DNA of 64,000 nt from Phytoseiulus persimilis. Lineage: Eukaryota; Arthropoda; Arachnida; Mesostigmata; Phytoseiidae. Position 1 is the stretch's first letter. Every line of letters starts with the position of its first letter. Under the pieces are notes generated by a model. That model had not been told where the DNA came from. It ran no database searches and worked only from the letters and a program-made list of their open reading frames with translations. The position numbers and the translations under genes were made by a program. The stretch lies in the NCBI GenBank assembly GCA_037576195.1, contig CM075102.1:38002745-38066744 (forward strand), in the 5' to 3' direction. Of the stretch, positions 1 through 9,943 are shown in pieces.

Positions 1-3000
1 TCGGGTGAGCTCGAATCCAGGCGTCCGTTGGCGGACGGGCCCCGCTAGGTTGGCTCTTTGATTCGCTGGATGGCTCACTAAACGACCGGCAAGACGAGCG
101 AGCCCCGCCGAGGGCTGGGAGACAGGAAAAAATCTGGCGGTTTGTATGTCTTAGGCCGAGCGCCTGGCTGTCCGCCGCGGCCGCGAAGCCCGCGAGTAAG
201 CTCTGCGGGATCGATATTGATCCAAGGCTCGGCGTTGGAATAACAGGTCAACGCAGCGACAACAGCGGCGGTGATCACTTCAACGAAAAGACACCTCGCT
301 GGCGCGAATGCTTACTCGCTACAGGCGCAAATCAATACGCAACGCCTCTTAATCTCCCGCCGAGTTCCGATCGAACTCGATTCGGCGCCACGTTCGCTCG
401 CGTTCGAGCATTTCGATTCTTCAACTAATTGGGGCGCAAGCGGATCACGGTGTGAGCTCATTCGACGGAATGCTGCTGTGATGGATCATCACCCCAAGGA
501 TGGAGTCTCGTCAGCCTGCCGTAGCATCGATCGCCGATCCCAATCGATCGACTCATATTTATCGGCGTCTGAAGCTCTGAGAGCACGGCAATCCTTGAAA
601 TAGTCCGATAGCGCCAATAGTTGAGCCTCACCGTTCGGGAAGACATCTCGAGTATTCCGATAATGCAACTTCTGAACCAATTATCCAGGCGCTGACCGAA
701 GCTGCTTCGTTTTTTTCTTCGTTTCGTTGGGACCGCTCAGCCCTGAAGCGATCGAATCAAGGAAAACTGACTTTTCCCGTCCCTCTTACAATCTCGGCTC
801 TCTCTCCTCGCGGTTTCCCCCTCGCTCGCTGTGGATGGGTTGTCTTGTTGTGATTGCGGAGTGCAGCGGAGGAACAAGCAGGGAAGAGACCCTTCGGTTC
901 CCGGATTGAATAAGCTACACTTGTGTAGGAACCCGAGTTGTTCCGTTGGTACAGGTGTTGCGTTCTGTACCTGCCCACCGACCAAGGGAGCTGCCAACCG
1001 ACCGGTCGACCAACCTGCCCACGACCGGAGACGTATAGCCCAATTTACATGAGAAAGAAAATTCTCCTGCCGCTCGGAAAACACGTCCGTATCAGTGCGG
1101 AGAAAAGGTGCTGGATAAGCTCAACACCTGGCTCCAACTGCACACGCGGTCGCGAGAGGGAAACCAGTGGTGTCACCCAACTCCTTCGCAGAGGACCCGA
1201 TTCGTGGTCGGGCCAAAACCCGGGAGCGTCCGCAAATAGTTGCGAGCCCGCTCAAGGTTTCGTCGTTCAGGAATGTGGTCGAAACGTGACTTCGTCGAGC
1301 TGGATGCCTCCCCAGGACTCGAATAACGATGTAATCATCAAGCGTGCTGACACCTACGTTGATGTCTTATCTGCCGTTAGTCGAGTTTCAGATAGGCCTT
1401 CGATTCGGCTGCAACGGATGTCACGGGACGGAATGGTATGAATGACGTGGAGAATGGCGACGACGCGAGCCAGAGCTGAGTCTGCGCCGAGAGAGTGAGG
1501 TCTTACACGATGACAGAACGCGTGTATGAAGTGTTGTTTAGAATGCTGATCACCTTCTGGATAGCCAGAAGGCCCGGTGCTCGCTGAATCATCTCGAGGA
1601 TCGAGGGGGAGCGGTCTTATCCTGGACCGAAACGTTCGCTCCTCGATCAGCATAACTGCTGGACCTCCGGGGATGGAAATCGAGGATGCTCTGAGAAGTT
1701 TCCGAACAGGTTCAGGAATCGGGCAGAAGGCTTTTGCAAAGGAAGTATCCTGCCTGCCCCACCCTTGAGCGGTCAAAACTTTGCCCTAGCCCATTGATGA
1801 TGGCCTGGCAAGCGATCTCCTGCCGGAATCGGGAATCGCTTCCAGGAAGACAGGCACCCGAGTCAGCGAGCGGGAGACCCCCGCCTGTTCGTCGTCTGGG
1901 GCTGGCGAAGAGCCGCTGAACTTTCGACAATGACCCGCTCTATGAAACAAAGAGGCCAATCCGTAACACGGTATTACGCCCGGCTTGTCGAGTTCTCGCC
2001 TGATTCGCTGTAATGCGCTCAAAATCATTCCCATGGCGATCGGCTGCAGTCGTGTCGGCGAACTCCTCGAGCAGACGAGTCGCGACCAGGAATCATGTGT
2101 ACCGAGGAAAAGCAGCTCGATTGTGACGGTGGAGGAAATAGCGAGCCAATCCGCCTTGAGAGACAGACGAGAGTAGGAGATTCGACGACCAAATCAACCA
2201 GTGCAGTGGGAGAATCCGCAAACACTACCCAAACTCATACGATTGTGGACGAATGGGCCAACGGACAATTAGGGAAGCGGGCGGGGAAGCGGTACACGGA
2301 GAGCCACGTAGTTATTGACTGACGAAGCGTTATCGCGATGCTACGTGAGCTATCTCGCTGGTTATTGAGAGAAGAAGAAAGTAAAAACGGAGCGGGCCGA
2401 GAAAGGCGATGTGGACGAAGCAGACGAGAAATATCCTTTTCTCGTTTGTTCCTCAAGAGAGTAATTTCACCTCGTTCTTCCGAGGGATCAGTGTTAGTGC
2501 TTTTTCTTCGAGTGTCTGTGGGAGCCTCCTAGGGCCTTCGGCGTTGCTACAAGTCGAGCATGGTATTTGTCTGAGAGCCTCCGCGGAATCAGGGATTCCA
2601 GATACAACTGGAGCGGGCTCGATCGAGTCAAGTTCGATTCGTTGACTAACACCTCGGTGCCTAATGACGCTCGAGAATAAGTCGTCCTGCCGGCACCTCT
2701 ACGGCAGGAACGCGGCCACTCCACTGCCTATTGCCCTGCTTGAGTGTTTCGAAGACGCCGAGGAGCTGTATGTGCCGATATGGTTAGCTCAACGAATAAC
2801 TTCGAGGACACCTGATGGAAGCCGATTCGCGATTTTATGGCGGGCGGAGACAAATATCCGGAACGAAACCGTTGCGGGCAATTCCACAACCGCAAGCTAC
2901 GCCTCAGAATCGGTGTGCAGCGTCAGGGAGGAAACAGTCCATGCGGACGGCGAGCACTGAGTGAGTGGGGCTTCAACGCTCTGGGTAGAGGCCAGATGCA

Positions 3001-3183
3001 AAATCGGCAGGAGAGTGCTCTCATGGCTCATTTCCCGAGTACACTCTGCTGAAAGGCAACATCGATCGGATACGGAGACGAACACGAATTCCTGCTTGGA
3101 TGGAGTCCGTTCTGGCATTTTGAGCTCATCACTCAAGAGTGTCACAGCATAGTTTTTATCTGAAACACTGTGTTCGATTCCAG
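1..3183. other. Sequence upstream of the first mGluR exon found; no supported gene
   Basis: This is probably intron of the receptor gene, because the first exon found begins inside a codon. I looked for ligand-binding-domain motifs of mGluRs here and saw none. The longest frames (167 aa at 938-1441 +, 140 aa at 1354-1776 -) have no recognisable family and overlap one another in other frames, as random frames do. Confidence 0.5.
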
Positions 3184-3376
3184 ATCTTGTCAATTCGACC
3201 GTCCGATTTGACGAAAAAGGCGACGGTCAAGCCCCCTATATAATTTACAACTATCGACGAAGCAACGTCACCGGTGAATTCCATTATGAACGTGTTGGAA
3301 AATGGCTAGCGGTAGACGAAGGTCTTCATCTCAACGCCGAAGAGATACGTTTCGGGAGCAAGGAAACCCATGATAG
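3184..3376 (+). CDS. mGluR: mGluR exon: C-terminal end of ligand-binding domain
   Basis: This exon starts after a TTCCAG acceptor and ends with GATAG before GTGAGA (starts with two bases of a split codon, ends phase 2). Its 63 complete codons include [18 protein letters not shown] and a following Tyr/Val/Gly-rich strand. That is the pattern found just before the cysteine-rich linker in mGluRs. It is the most upstream exon I can support. An acceptor-type start rather than a methionine shows that coding sequence continues 5'. An NVT N-glycosylation sequon is present. Confidence 0.85.
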
Positions 3377-6300
3377 GTGAGAACGATTCCGAAATATATT
3401 TACTCGACCCCCCCCCCCTTGAGCAGCTTTCGGGCAGAGCAGATTCGACGATCAAGCCGATAACGAAACCACTCTTTCCTGTTGCAGAATAATTCCCGTT
3501 TCAGTTTGCTCGGCGGAATGCGGCGTGGGCGAAGTGAAAAAAGTCCAGGCTGGCGATCATTGCTGCTGGATTTGCACCCGCTGCGAGCCGCACGAGTATG
3601 TTCTCAACGAAAGCACGTGTGCTGATTGCGGCGAATCCCGATGGCCGCATACGGACAAGAAGTCCTGTTTTGATCTCGAACTACAGTACATGCAGTGGGA
3701 AAGCCTGTTCGCAATTGTGCCCATCGGAATCGCCCTACTCGGCATTCTTCTAACCAGTGGAACTATCGCCGTTTTCATCCGCAACAACGAGACTCCAATC
3801 GTGAAAGCTTCAGGACGTGAACTCAGCTACATGCTGCTGTCCGGAATCCTAATTTGCTACTTGATGACGTTCGTCCTGCTTCTCAAACCAGCTCCCCTCA
3901 GCTGTGCCGCCCAGAGGTATTGCACCGAATCTCAGCTTGCATCTAGTTTCGGAGTCGACTGTAGTGAATCCCGATCTTGTTAGACGGAGTTTCCGTGTAT
4001 TGTGCCGAGAGTACTCCGATCGAGGAGGCATGATAAGACATACGCGATGAATCGAGCTATGTCCCGAAAACCCCTCGAGTCCATCCGTGCGGCCTCGAGT
4101 GTTCTTCGCTTCCTCATCGTCGCAGTTTCAGTTCATCGGCGGAATCACTCTGTGCTCGGTCTCGATAAACACGTGACGCGTAGACTTCCCGCGCGGAAGT
4201 TGTCCACGTACATATTGTATGTCGGCGAGCTGAACTGCGAAATTTATTGCCGACGGCGAGTTTGGCGCCGTTTGCCAGGTGCTGGTGCTGTTCGGGAATA
4301 GACTCTTCCCACAGTCCAACAAGATTCATTGACCGGATAGATTCGCTGGGAGCCACAGGTTCGCGCAAACCGTTTGTGATAACTTGGCGCGAACGAGTTC
4401 GCAGAAGTTGCGGTCGAACGCTACGCTCGGACACAGCTATCTGTAAAGCCTGAGACCCCCGGAGCCGACTAACCAATATCAGGCAGCAGCTGTTGCCCTC
4501 TGCACCTGCACGCGTATAATCATTCGCGCGGCCTTCCGTTAACGGCCCTTCATACGGACAGTAAAGTCGTTTACTCTACGCGACCGACGAGCGGGGACGC
4601 TGGATGGCCGCTTGCTCACTTCCTTATTTCCTCCGTGTCGTTCACAACAAGCAAGATCACTTCCAGTTCGCTGGACAAGTGCACGCGCGATTGCTCCCTG
4701 ATAAGATAACAACTGACCTTTGCCAGCGAGCTGCCTGTTGGCCGGGAGGATGCGGACCGGGCTGCTGAACGTCAAACCCTGTGACTTGCCGACGACGAGA
4801 CTTCTGTCTCGTTTCCGTCAGCGCGGCTTTCTTTGATGGCGATTATGGGAGCTGCCCAGACAGCGTCACGTGTCTAATGATGGTTTTTGTCCGCTTATCT
4901 TGCAGATTTGGAGTCGGCCTAGGATTTTCGATCATTTACGGATCCTTGCTTACGAAAACCAACAGAATCAGCCGAATCTTCGATTCTGCCAGACGCTCCG
5001 CTCGCAGGCCTTCGTTCATCTCACCAAAGAGCCAGATGATAATCACCTGTATGCTGATATCCGTGCAGGTAAGCTCGATCGCGAATTCTATGATCAGCGT
5101 TCTCCGGGAGCTACGAAACGCGGGAATACTTCCTGCTTCGTCCCTGACCCGCCGACTCGGCCTAGGAGCGATACTCAAAAGAAAGCGAAGAACGCAACAA
5201 CTTTCGGTAGCATGACTTCGAGGAAGCTAATGTTGATCCCGGGGGCGAGCAGCACTATGGAAACCAACAACGGCCGTTGCTGACCCGACACTCCAATTTC
5301 ATCCATACATTTGCATCCGAATCCGAGTGCTTCGGGACTCTGGAGCAATGGGCCTCTGTGGAAGGCTCGTGACGCGAAGACACGCGACGGTGCTGCCTGC
5401 CATGAATCATCCGATTTTCTGATTCATACATCAATTGCGGGCAATGCGAGCAAACGGCTCCAAACCCGAGCACTAACGGTGGACTCGATCGGCGTGTAGA
5501 ACCTATAAGGTCGAGCTTGTTCGCGTCCCTTGTGATCTAGTTAGACGTCCAAGGCGCCGGAGTTGGTCAAGCGCTCGTCCAGGAACAGAAATCCACGGAG
5601 TATGCATGAACATGGAACGCAGGCCCCATCGATCTTTTGGGGAATCAGTTCACTAATAACTCATTCGACGCAGGTGGTCGCCACTCTGATTTGGTTTCTA
5701 CTTGAACCGCCGGCAACACGAACTGAATATCCGGAAGGACGCCGAAACCAAGTCATTCTTAAATGCAAGATACGCGATTCATCGTTTCTGGTCTCCCTTG
5801 TGTACAATATGTTCCTGATTACGACCTGTACGGTATACGCCATCAAGACGCGCAAAATTCCCGAGAACTTCAACGAGTCCAAGTTCATCGGGTTCACCAT
5901 GTACACTACCTGTATCATATGGCTAGCATTCGTTCCAATTTACTTCGGCACCGGCAACAACTTCCAGGTAAGCTCGAGGACTCCTGGCGGGTCCTGCGCG
6001 CTCTCTTTCCAGGAAGCCGATCTCCTCCCAACCTTCCGGAGTCATTGTTTTTCGCTGCTCGGAATACGGAGTCGAGGAGCTGCGGCAGGCGTTTATCTAC
6101 CGGGACATGACGCTATTGCCGAGTGAGCCTATTGGCCCCTATCTGTCGTTTGGACGGTCGATCGGTCGCAGTGACTGACTGTGTAGACATCCTTCCTGCC
6201 ATATGCACCAGGACGCGATGTGCCATGAAATCACAAAGCTCATACCGTCTGATCGGTGTCCATTTCGCCATCGCTTCCGTCGCAGTAATCCCCCGAAGAC

Positions 6301-9246
6301 ATAGCCCGGGAGAACTTGTGGGGTATTTTCCAGACCATCACACATCCTGCTTGCTCAGGCGGGTCTCTGTGATTTTCCTCGCCTGCCCGACTGTCTCCCA
6401 GCCATCCGAGCAGTCGGAGCCCTCGCAAAGGAGAACTTTCTCAGGCTTCCAGGACCTCTTTTTCCCCGCAACAAGGAAAAAGCAGCCGTGACAGGCCAAC
6501 TTCCATCTTTTCCTCGCTTCTTCACGGCGTTCGGTCCCCCAAGATTGTCTCCCGACTCCCGTTGGCTTGCGGAGATTTACGACACTTGAATGGACCACCT
6601 CTGAGTGCGTTCATTGTCGTCAGGGTCTTGTTCGTTATTTTTCTCTTACGAGCTCTCAAGCAGCAGGCTTCTACCGTCCGAGGCTCGGTTTCAGAGGCTC
6701 AACGCTGTCTGGTCTGAGCGGCTCCGACGTCGATACCGAGAAGCCAAGGAAAATGGACCCTCTCACTTTCTGGAAATCGGGAGAGGAAGAGAGGAGTCCT
6801 TATTGAGGTTGATCGCCTAGAAATACATGTCCGGACCCGCTATGTTCCTCAGTTACGCGTTCCGCCACTCGGCGTGAACAGACGGGATGAAATTCAGCTT
6901 TTGGCGACTGAGGCGCCCTCGACGAAGGGAAAGCAACGAGGAGCCGAAGCTTCACCGCCTTGGCGAATCACAGTCAGAGCCGCCGTTTCTGAACTCCATG
7001 GAGGCGTCGTTCGGCTCCAAATGCATTCCTGTGGCTCATGTGAATTTTATGGTTTCCGATTGCACAGTGGTTGATGGTGAAGTATTGGTTCGACCAGGGC
7101 TTCAATCGTCGATTGGTCAGAGCTTCGGACGGAATTGACGGGATCCAAGGGTTATCAGGGCGAATTTGAACGAGAAGCTCGATCACTAATATCCTGACGC
7201 GAACAGCGAAGAAGTACCTAATGTTAGTTCGTTCGTCGGCACGTTCGCCCATTCGGTTCATTCCACTATCCTGGCTCGCGCTTTCCTACCTCGACAACAC
7301 GCCGGGAGAATACAATGACCTGCTGTACAATTCGCCAAGTCATCGAATAATCAGGCCGCGACCTGAATCACTTCCGTAGTCGAGGCCCACCAAAAAGTCT
7401 GCTCAGAAGTTCGCGGCAAACTCGGAGAACTTTCGGTCGGTCATTTCTTATTGAGCGTGGCAAGCTGACGGAATCTCTTTTCTTTTCCCAAATGGAAAAT
7501 AGGTGCAAATCACGACTCTGTGCGTAGCTATCTCGCTGTCGGCGTACGTCGCTCTCTTCTGTCTGTTCTCACCAAAAGTCTACATCATACTCTTCCATCC
7601 GGACAAAAATGTAAGAAAGCTCACCATGAACAGCGCCACATACAAGAAGGCACCGACGTCATCGACGACAGGCCATGCACCTCAGAACAATCAGCCGCCC
7701 ACGACGTGCACCACCGGTGAGTTCGACGTTTCTCTCCACATGCTGGGATAATTGCCGCTCTGAGATTCTTTGTGGGAGTCATTCGTTCGCCAAACTCGAA
7801 ACTTCTCGATCATGCTCGCCGCCGATATGCAAGGGAATCGTTATGGATAAGCTGCGACGATCGAGATGAAGACCACCAGGCGGGTCGCACTGCCTACTCG
7901 ATTGTCGAAAAAGAATGCTGCTCTGTTTGAGGTTATTGAGTGATTAGCAAATGACGCGATACATTCTCAGAAGAATTGTCCGAGATGGCGGCGTTGATCT
8001 CGAAAGAAATGCACCGGAATGAACTCAACGATTGACATTTGGCTGAGGGGAAGTCGGCGGCGACGGCCACTTCCTCGACGGAAGGAGATTCCACGAGTTC
8101 TTCAGACTCGTGTGATAGAATCGAGGGCTTCTCGAACCCCGGCTCCTTTGGAGATTGTAAGTTCAGCGCTGCCATCGAAGCACTTCTTTATTTCTGGAAC
8201 TCCCCGGCACGCTTGAAAATTCTGCTCTGACACAAACATACTTCGGAATGCTGGATTTGATGAAAGACGCAATGTTTGACCACTCTCTCCGGCAAGTGCG
8301 AATTCGCTGCATTCGGAGAGGCTTCCGGCGACGGATCAATTGCTTATTGTGAGGGGGCTCCGCATGCGTTCGTCCGAAAAACTGCCGCGCAACCTCCGAG
8401 CGCTTCACGCATTCACCCTGCTAACCAAATCAACACTCCATTGTTCCGGAACTTTCCTCGTGATTCTCGACCATAGGCTGCGATCCAAAATGGAAAACTT
8501 CCGCCAATCGTGAGCCTGGGAAACAAGTTTCCTTGCTCGAAAGGAATCGAATTCCGAGAATTTTGTCGAAAGGGTCAAGGATAATTTTTCGCGTGAAATC
8601 ATCGATCGAATGATCGGAATGCTTCGTATGGAAAACCGTTATGGGGAGGCCGAGGCGCGAGAGTCCCTTTCCGAAGCTGCGCCGAAAATACCAGACAAGG
8701 CCATAGCTCAGACTCTGGTCGGGTCGGGCTCTCCGAGGAGCCAGCCCGTGAATCACACAGCATCCCCCTAATCAGGCGAAGGGGAGTTACGGTTCTGCAC
8801 TAAACCGGAAGGTTGAGAATCACAGGGCTTGAAGGCGAAGTTGATAGTTTTCTCCTTTCGACTCGGTTGACGATTCATGCGCCGACCGGCTTCGCTCGTC
8901 GGCAACTTGAGCGAAGCCTGGTCGAACGAACAGTCGCCTGTGCTAATCCTGGACTGATTTTCCAGGGACGGCTGCGGAATCCTGCGCGGAAACGGTGAAG
9001 CTCGTCCTCGTTCAGACGATAAGCTCGCAAACGGCGGGAGAATGCGGTGCACTGAGTGGACCGGCGACAATATCACCTCCAGCGATCCAACAGGCACCGC
9101 CAGTGCTGGTCCAGGCTCAGTGCAGCAGCAGTGGAAGCAACAAGAGCCCACCGACGAGTTCCAGTCCCCCGGAAGCTTCCGCCAGCACTATCAAGGCTGT
9201 TGATGACCGCGGAGGAGGGGATTGCGAATCGCTGCAGAGTCTTTAG
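3184..9246 (+). CDS. mGluR: Metabotropic glutamate receptor, group II-like (5'-incomplete; six exons)
   Basis: Class C G-protein-coupled receptor of the plasma membrane that senses extracellular glutamate. Group II members couple to Gi/o and lower cAMP; that coupling is family knowledge, not read here. Exons are 3184-3376, 3488-3916, 4906-5068, 5674-5967, 7503-7716 and 8966-9246. Intron phases are 2, 2, 0, 0 and 1 and every junction keeps the frame, giving about 524 residues. Visible in order: end of the ligand-binding lobe, nine-cysteine linker, seven membrane helices, and a Ser/Pro-rich tail ending ESLQSL. The helix-3 cysteine (LSCAAQR) and the loop-2 cysteine (VILKCKIRD) of the conserved disulfide are both present. 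Signature stretches include [21 protein letters not shown] and [11 protein letters not shown]. The first base of the first codon comes from an upstream exon not identified in this window. Introns are 111, 989, 605, 1535 and 1249 bp. Confidence 0.93.
3408..3418. repeat. C homopolymer (11) in the first mGluR intron seen
   Basis: Eleven consecutive C within a 111-bp intron, 70 bases upstream of the acceptor. It may be length-variable between individuals or assemblies. Confidence 0.8.
3488..3916 (+). CDS. mGluR: mGluR exon: cysteine-rich linker, helices 1-2 and start of helix 3
   Basis: This exon opens after CTGTTGCAG and closes with CAGAG before GTATTG (phase 2 at both ends). All nine cysteines of the linker are present, in the order VC, EC, CC, IC, RC, TC, DC, SC. 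They are followed by a Tyr-Met-Gln-Trp lead-in to helix 1 (about [16 protein letters not shown]). The intracellular loop carries [13 protein letters not shown], diagnostic of group II-like receptors, and helix 2 is [17 protein letters not shown]. The exon ends in the helix-3 region at the conserved disulfide cysteine. An in-frame GTG at 3525 is not a start; the exon is internal. Confidence 0.95.
4906..5068 (+). CDS. mGluR: mGluR exon: helix 3, intracellular loop 2 and start of helix 4
   Basis: This exon begins after TTATCTTGCAG, where base A completes an Arg codon, and ends CCGTGCAG before GTAAGC (phase 0). It encodes [20 protein letters not shown], then ISRIF, a basic second loop and [11 protein letters not shown], then the beginning of helix 4 ([11 protein letters not shown]). 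FISPxSQ is shared with vertebrate mGluR2/3. The 163-bp length, one base plus 54 codons, restores phase 0. Confidence 0.94.
5674..5967 (+). CDS. mGluR: mGluR exon: helices 4-6
   Basis: Exactly 98 codons lie between CGACGCAG and GTAAGC (phase 0 on both sides). They encode the rest of helix 4, extracellular loop 2 with the disulfide cysteine (ILKCKIRD), helix 5, intracellular loop 3 ([20 protein letters not shown]) and helix 6 ([15 protein letters not shown]). Loop 3 and helix 6 are the most conserved part of the family and make the assignment secure. Codons here end preferentially in C or G, a useful reference for what real coding sequence looks like in this genome. Confidence 0.95.
7503..7716 (+). 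CDS. mGluR: mGluR exon: helix 7 and proximal tail
   Basis: This exon follows the acceptor GGAAAATAG and ends ACCACCG before GTGAGT (phase 1). Helix 7 reads [20 protein letters not shown], followed by [19 protein letters not shown], the standard juxtamembrane segment. The tail then becomes Thr/Pro/Ser-rich. If the donor is not used, reading continues for 11 residues to a stop at 7749-7751, so intron retention would give a shorter receptor tail. Confidence 0.93.
8085..8156 (+). CDS. Possible cassette exon in the mGluR tail
   Basis: Inside the last intron, a Ser-rich open stretch ([18 protein letters not shown]) ends at a consensus donor GTAAGT at 8157. Acceptor-type AGs at 8083-8084 or 8086-8087 follow a modest pyrimidine tract. 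With either, the segment is 72 or 69 bp, starts and ends in phase 1, and would insert between the flanking exons without changing frame. It could be an alternative tail exon. There is no homology support, and the acceptor is weak, so it could also be chance. Confidence 0.27.
8430..8756 (-). pseudogene. Possible decayed retroelement integrase fragment in an mGluR intron
   Basis: A 108-codon antisense frame contains LGLP, then DDF sixteen residues on, then LGIRFLSS and RLAEVF. Order and spacing resemble the region around the second acidic residue and the NGLAERF segment of Ty3/gypsy integrases. The catalytic aspartate position is not conserved. If real it is a dead fragment inserted opposite to the host gene. 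By-eye resemblance only; a profile search is needed, and chance cannot be excluded. Confidence 0.22.
8966..9246 (+). CDS. mGluR: mGluR terminal exon: Ser/Pro-rich cytoplasmic tail and stop
   Basis: This exon begins after GATTTTCCAG; its first two bases complete the phase-1 codon of the previous exon to Gly. It encodes 92 residues, including [12 protein letters not shown], proline-rich [11 protein letters not shown] and a Ser/Pro run, and stops at TAG 9244-9246. No Homer-type PPxxF motif is visible. The last residues, ESLQSL, do not fit the class I PDZ consensus found in many vertebrate mGluRs. The tail is not conserved, so its assignment rests on splice phase, the acceptor and an uninterrupted frame. 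Confidence 0.72.
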
Positions 9247-9910
9247 CATTTACTTGTAGTTTACAAGGAGTTGGAAGTGTCTATCTAAACAACGGGGGCG
9301 ATTCGGTTGCCGAGTGTACAAGGGTCTCCGTCATCGTTCGAGAGCCTAAGTCAGCCCCCCTAGCAAGCCGGATCGCAAGCGCAAACCGCTATCGAGGAAC
9401 CGCAAGCAGCTTCGAGAACCCATGAGACCAACATGCTCGTACCTCATGACGTTACTCCAAACATAGTGATCGGATCGCCCCCTTTCGATAGACCTTGAAT
9501 TGTGAGTAACCCGCTCCTGTAGACACATGATTCAACTAAGCCTGTCAAGTGAAAAGCTTGAACCCAACAGCAACAACTGAAAGCATACAACTGACTAGAA
9601 GCTGGACAGCTGATCAGTTCAGGCCACACTTGGCCCGAAACAAAGACCGAGCCCAAATCATGTCTTCCGATTCATATCCTCTACTACCATGATACCATGA
9701 ATATTCAAACCTATTATACCACATGACTAAAAGCGAACCTGATAGAAAGTGTCACGGTGTTGACAATAGATATCGACAGTTTCCGGAGACAAAGCGGACC
9801 TGTCGCCCCTAGAAGGGAAGCCGTCAGTGCGTAAGTGTTAGCAAACAAACGTAACGAGAGGGAGAATGTAAATGCGATCCTAGATGGCGATGGTATGCGA
9901 ACACTCTCAC

Positions 9911-9943
9911 GAACACACACCCGCGCACACATACAGACACATC
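9911..9943. repeat. Imperfect CA-rich simple repeat
   Basis: An interrupted (CA)n tract, mixed with CG and TA steps, in the 3' flank of the mGluR gene. Confidence 0.6.

Noticed and set aside
38-3183. Search for ligand-binding-domain exons of the mGluR
   Set aside because: No conserved segment of the domain was found in any + strand frame.
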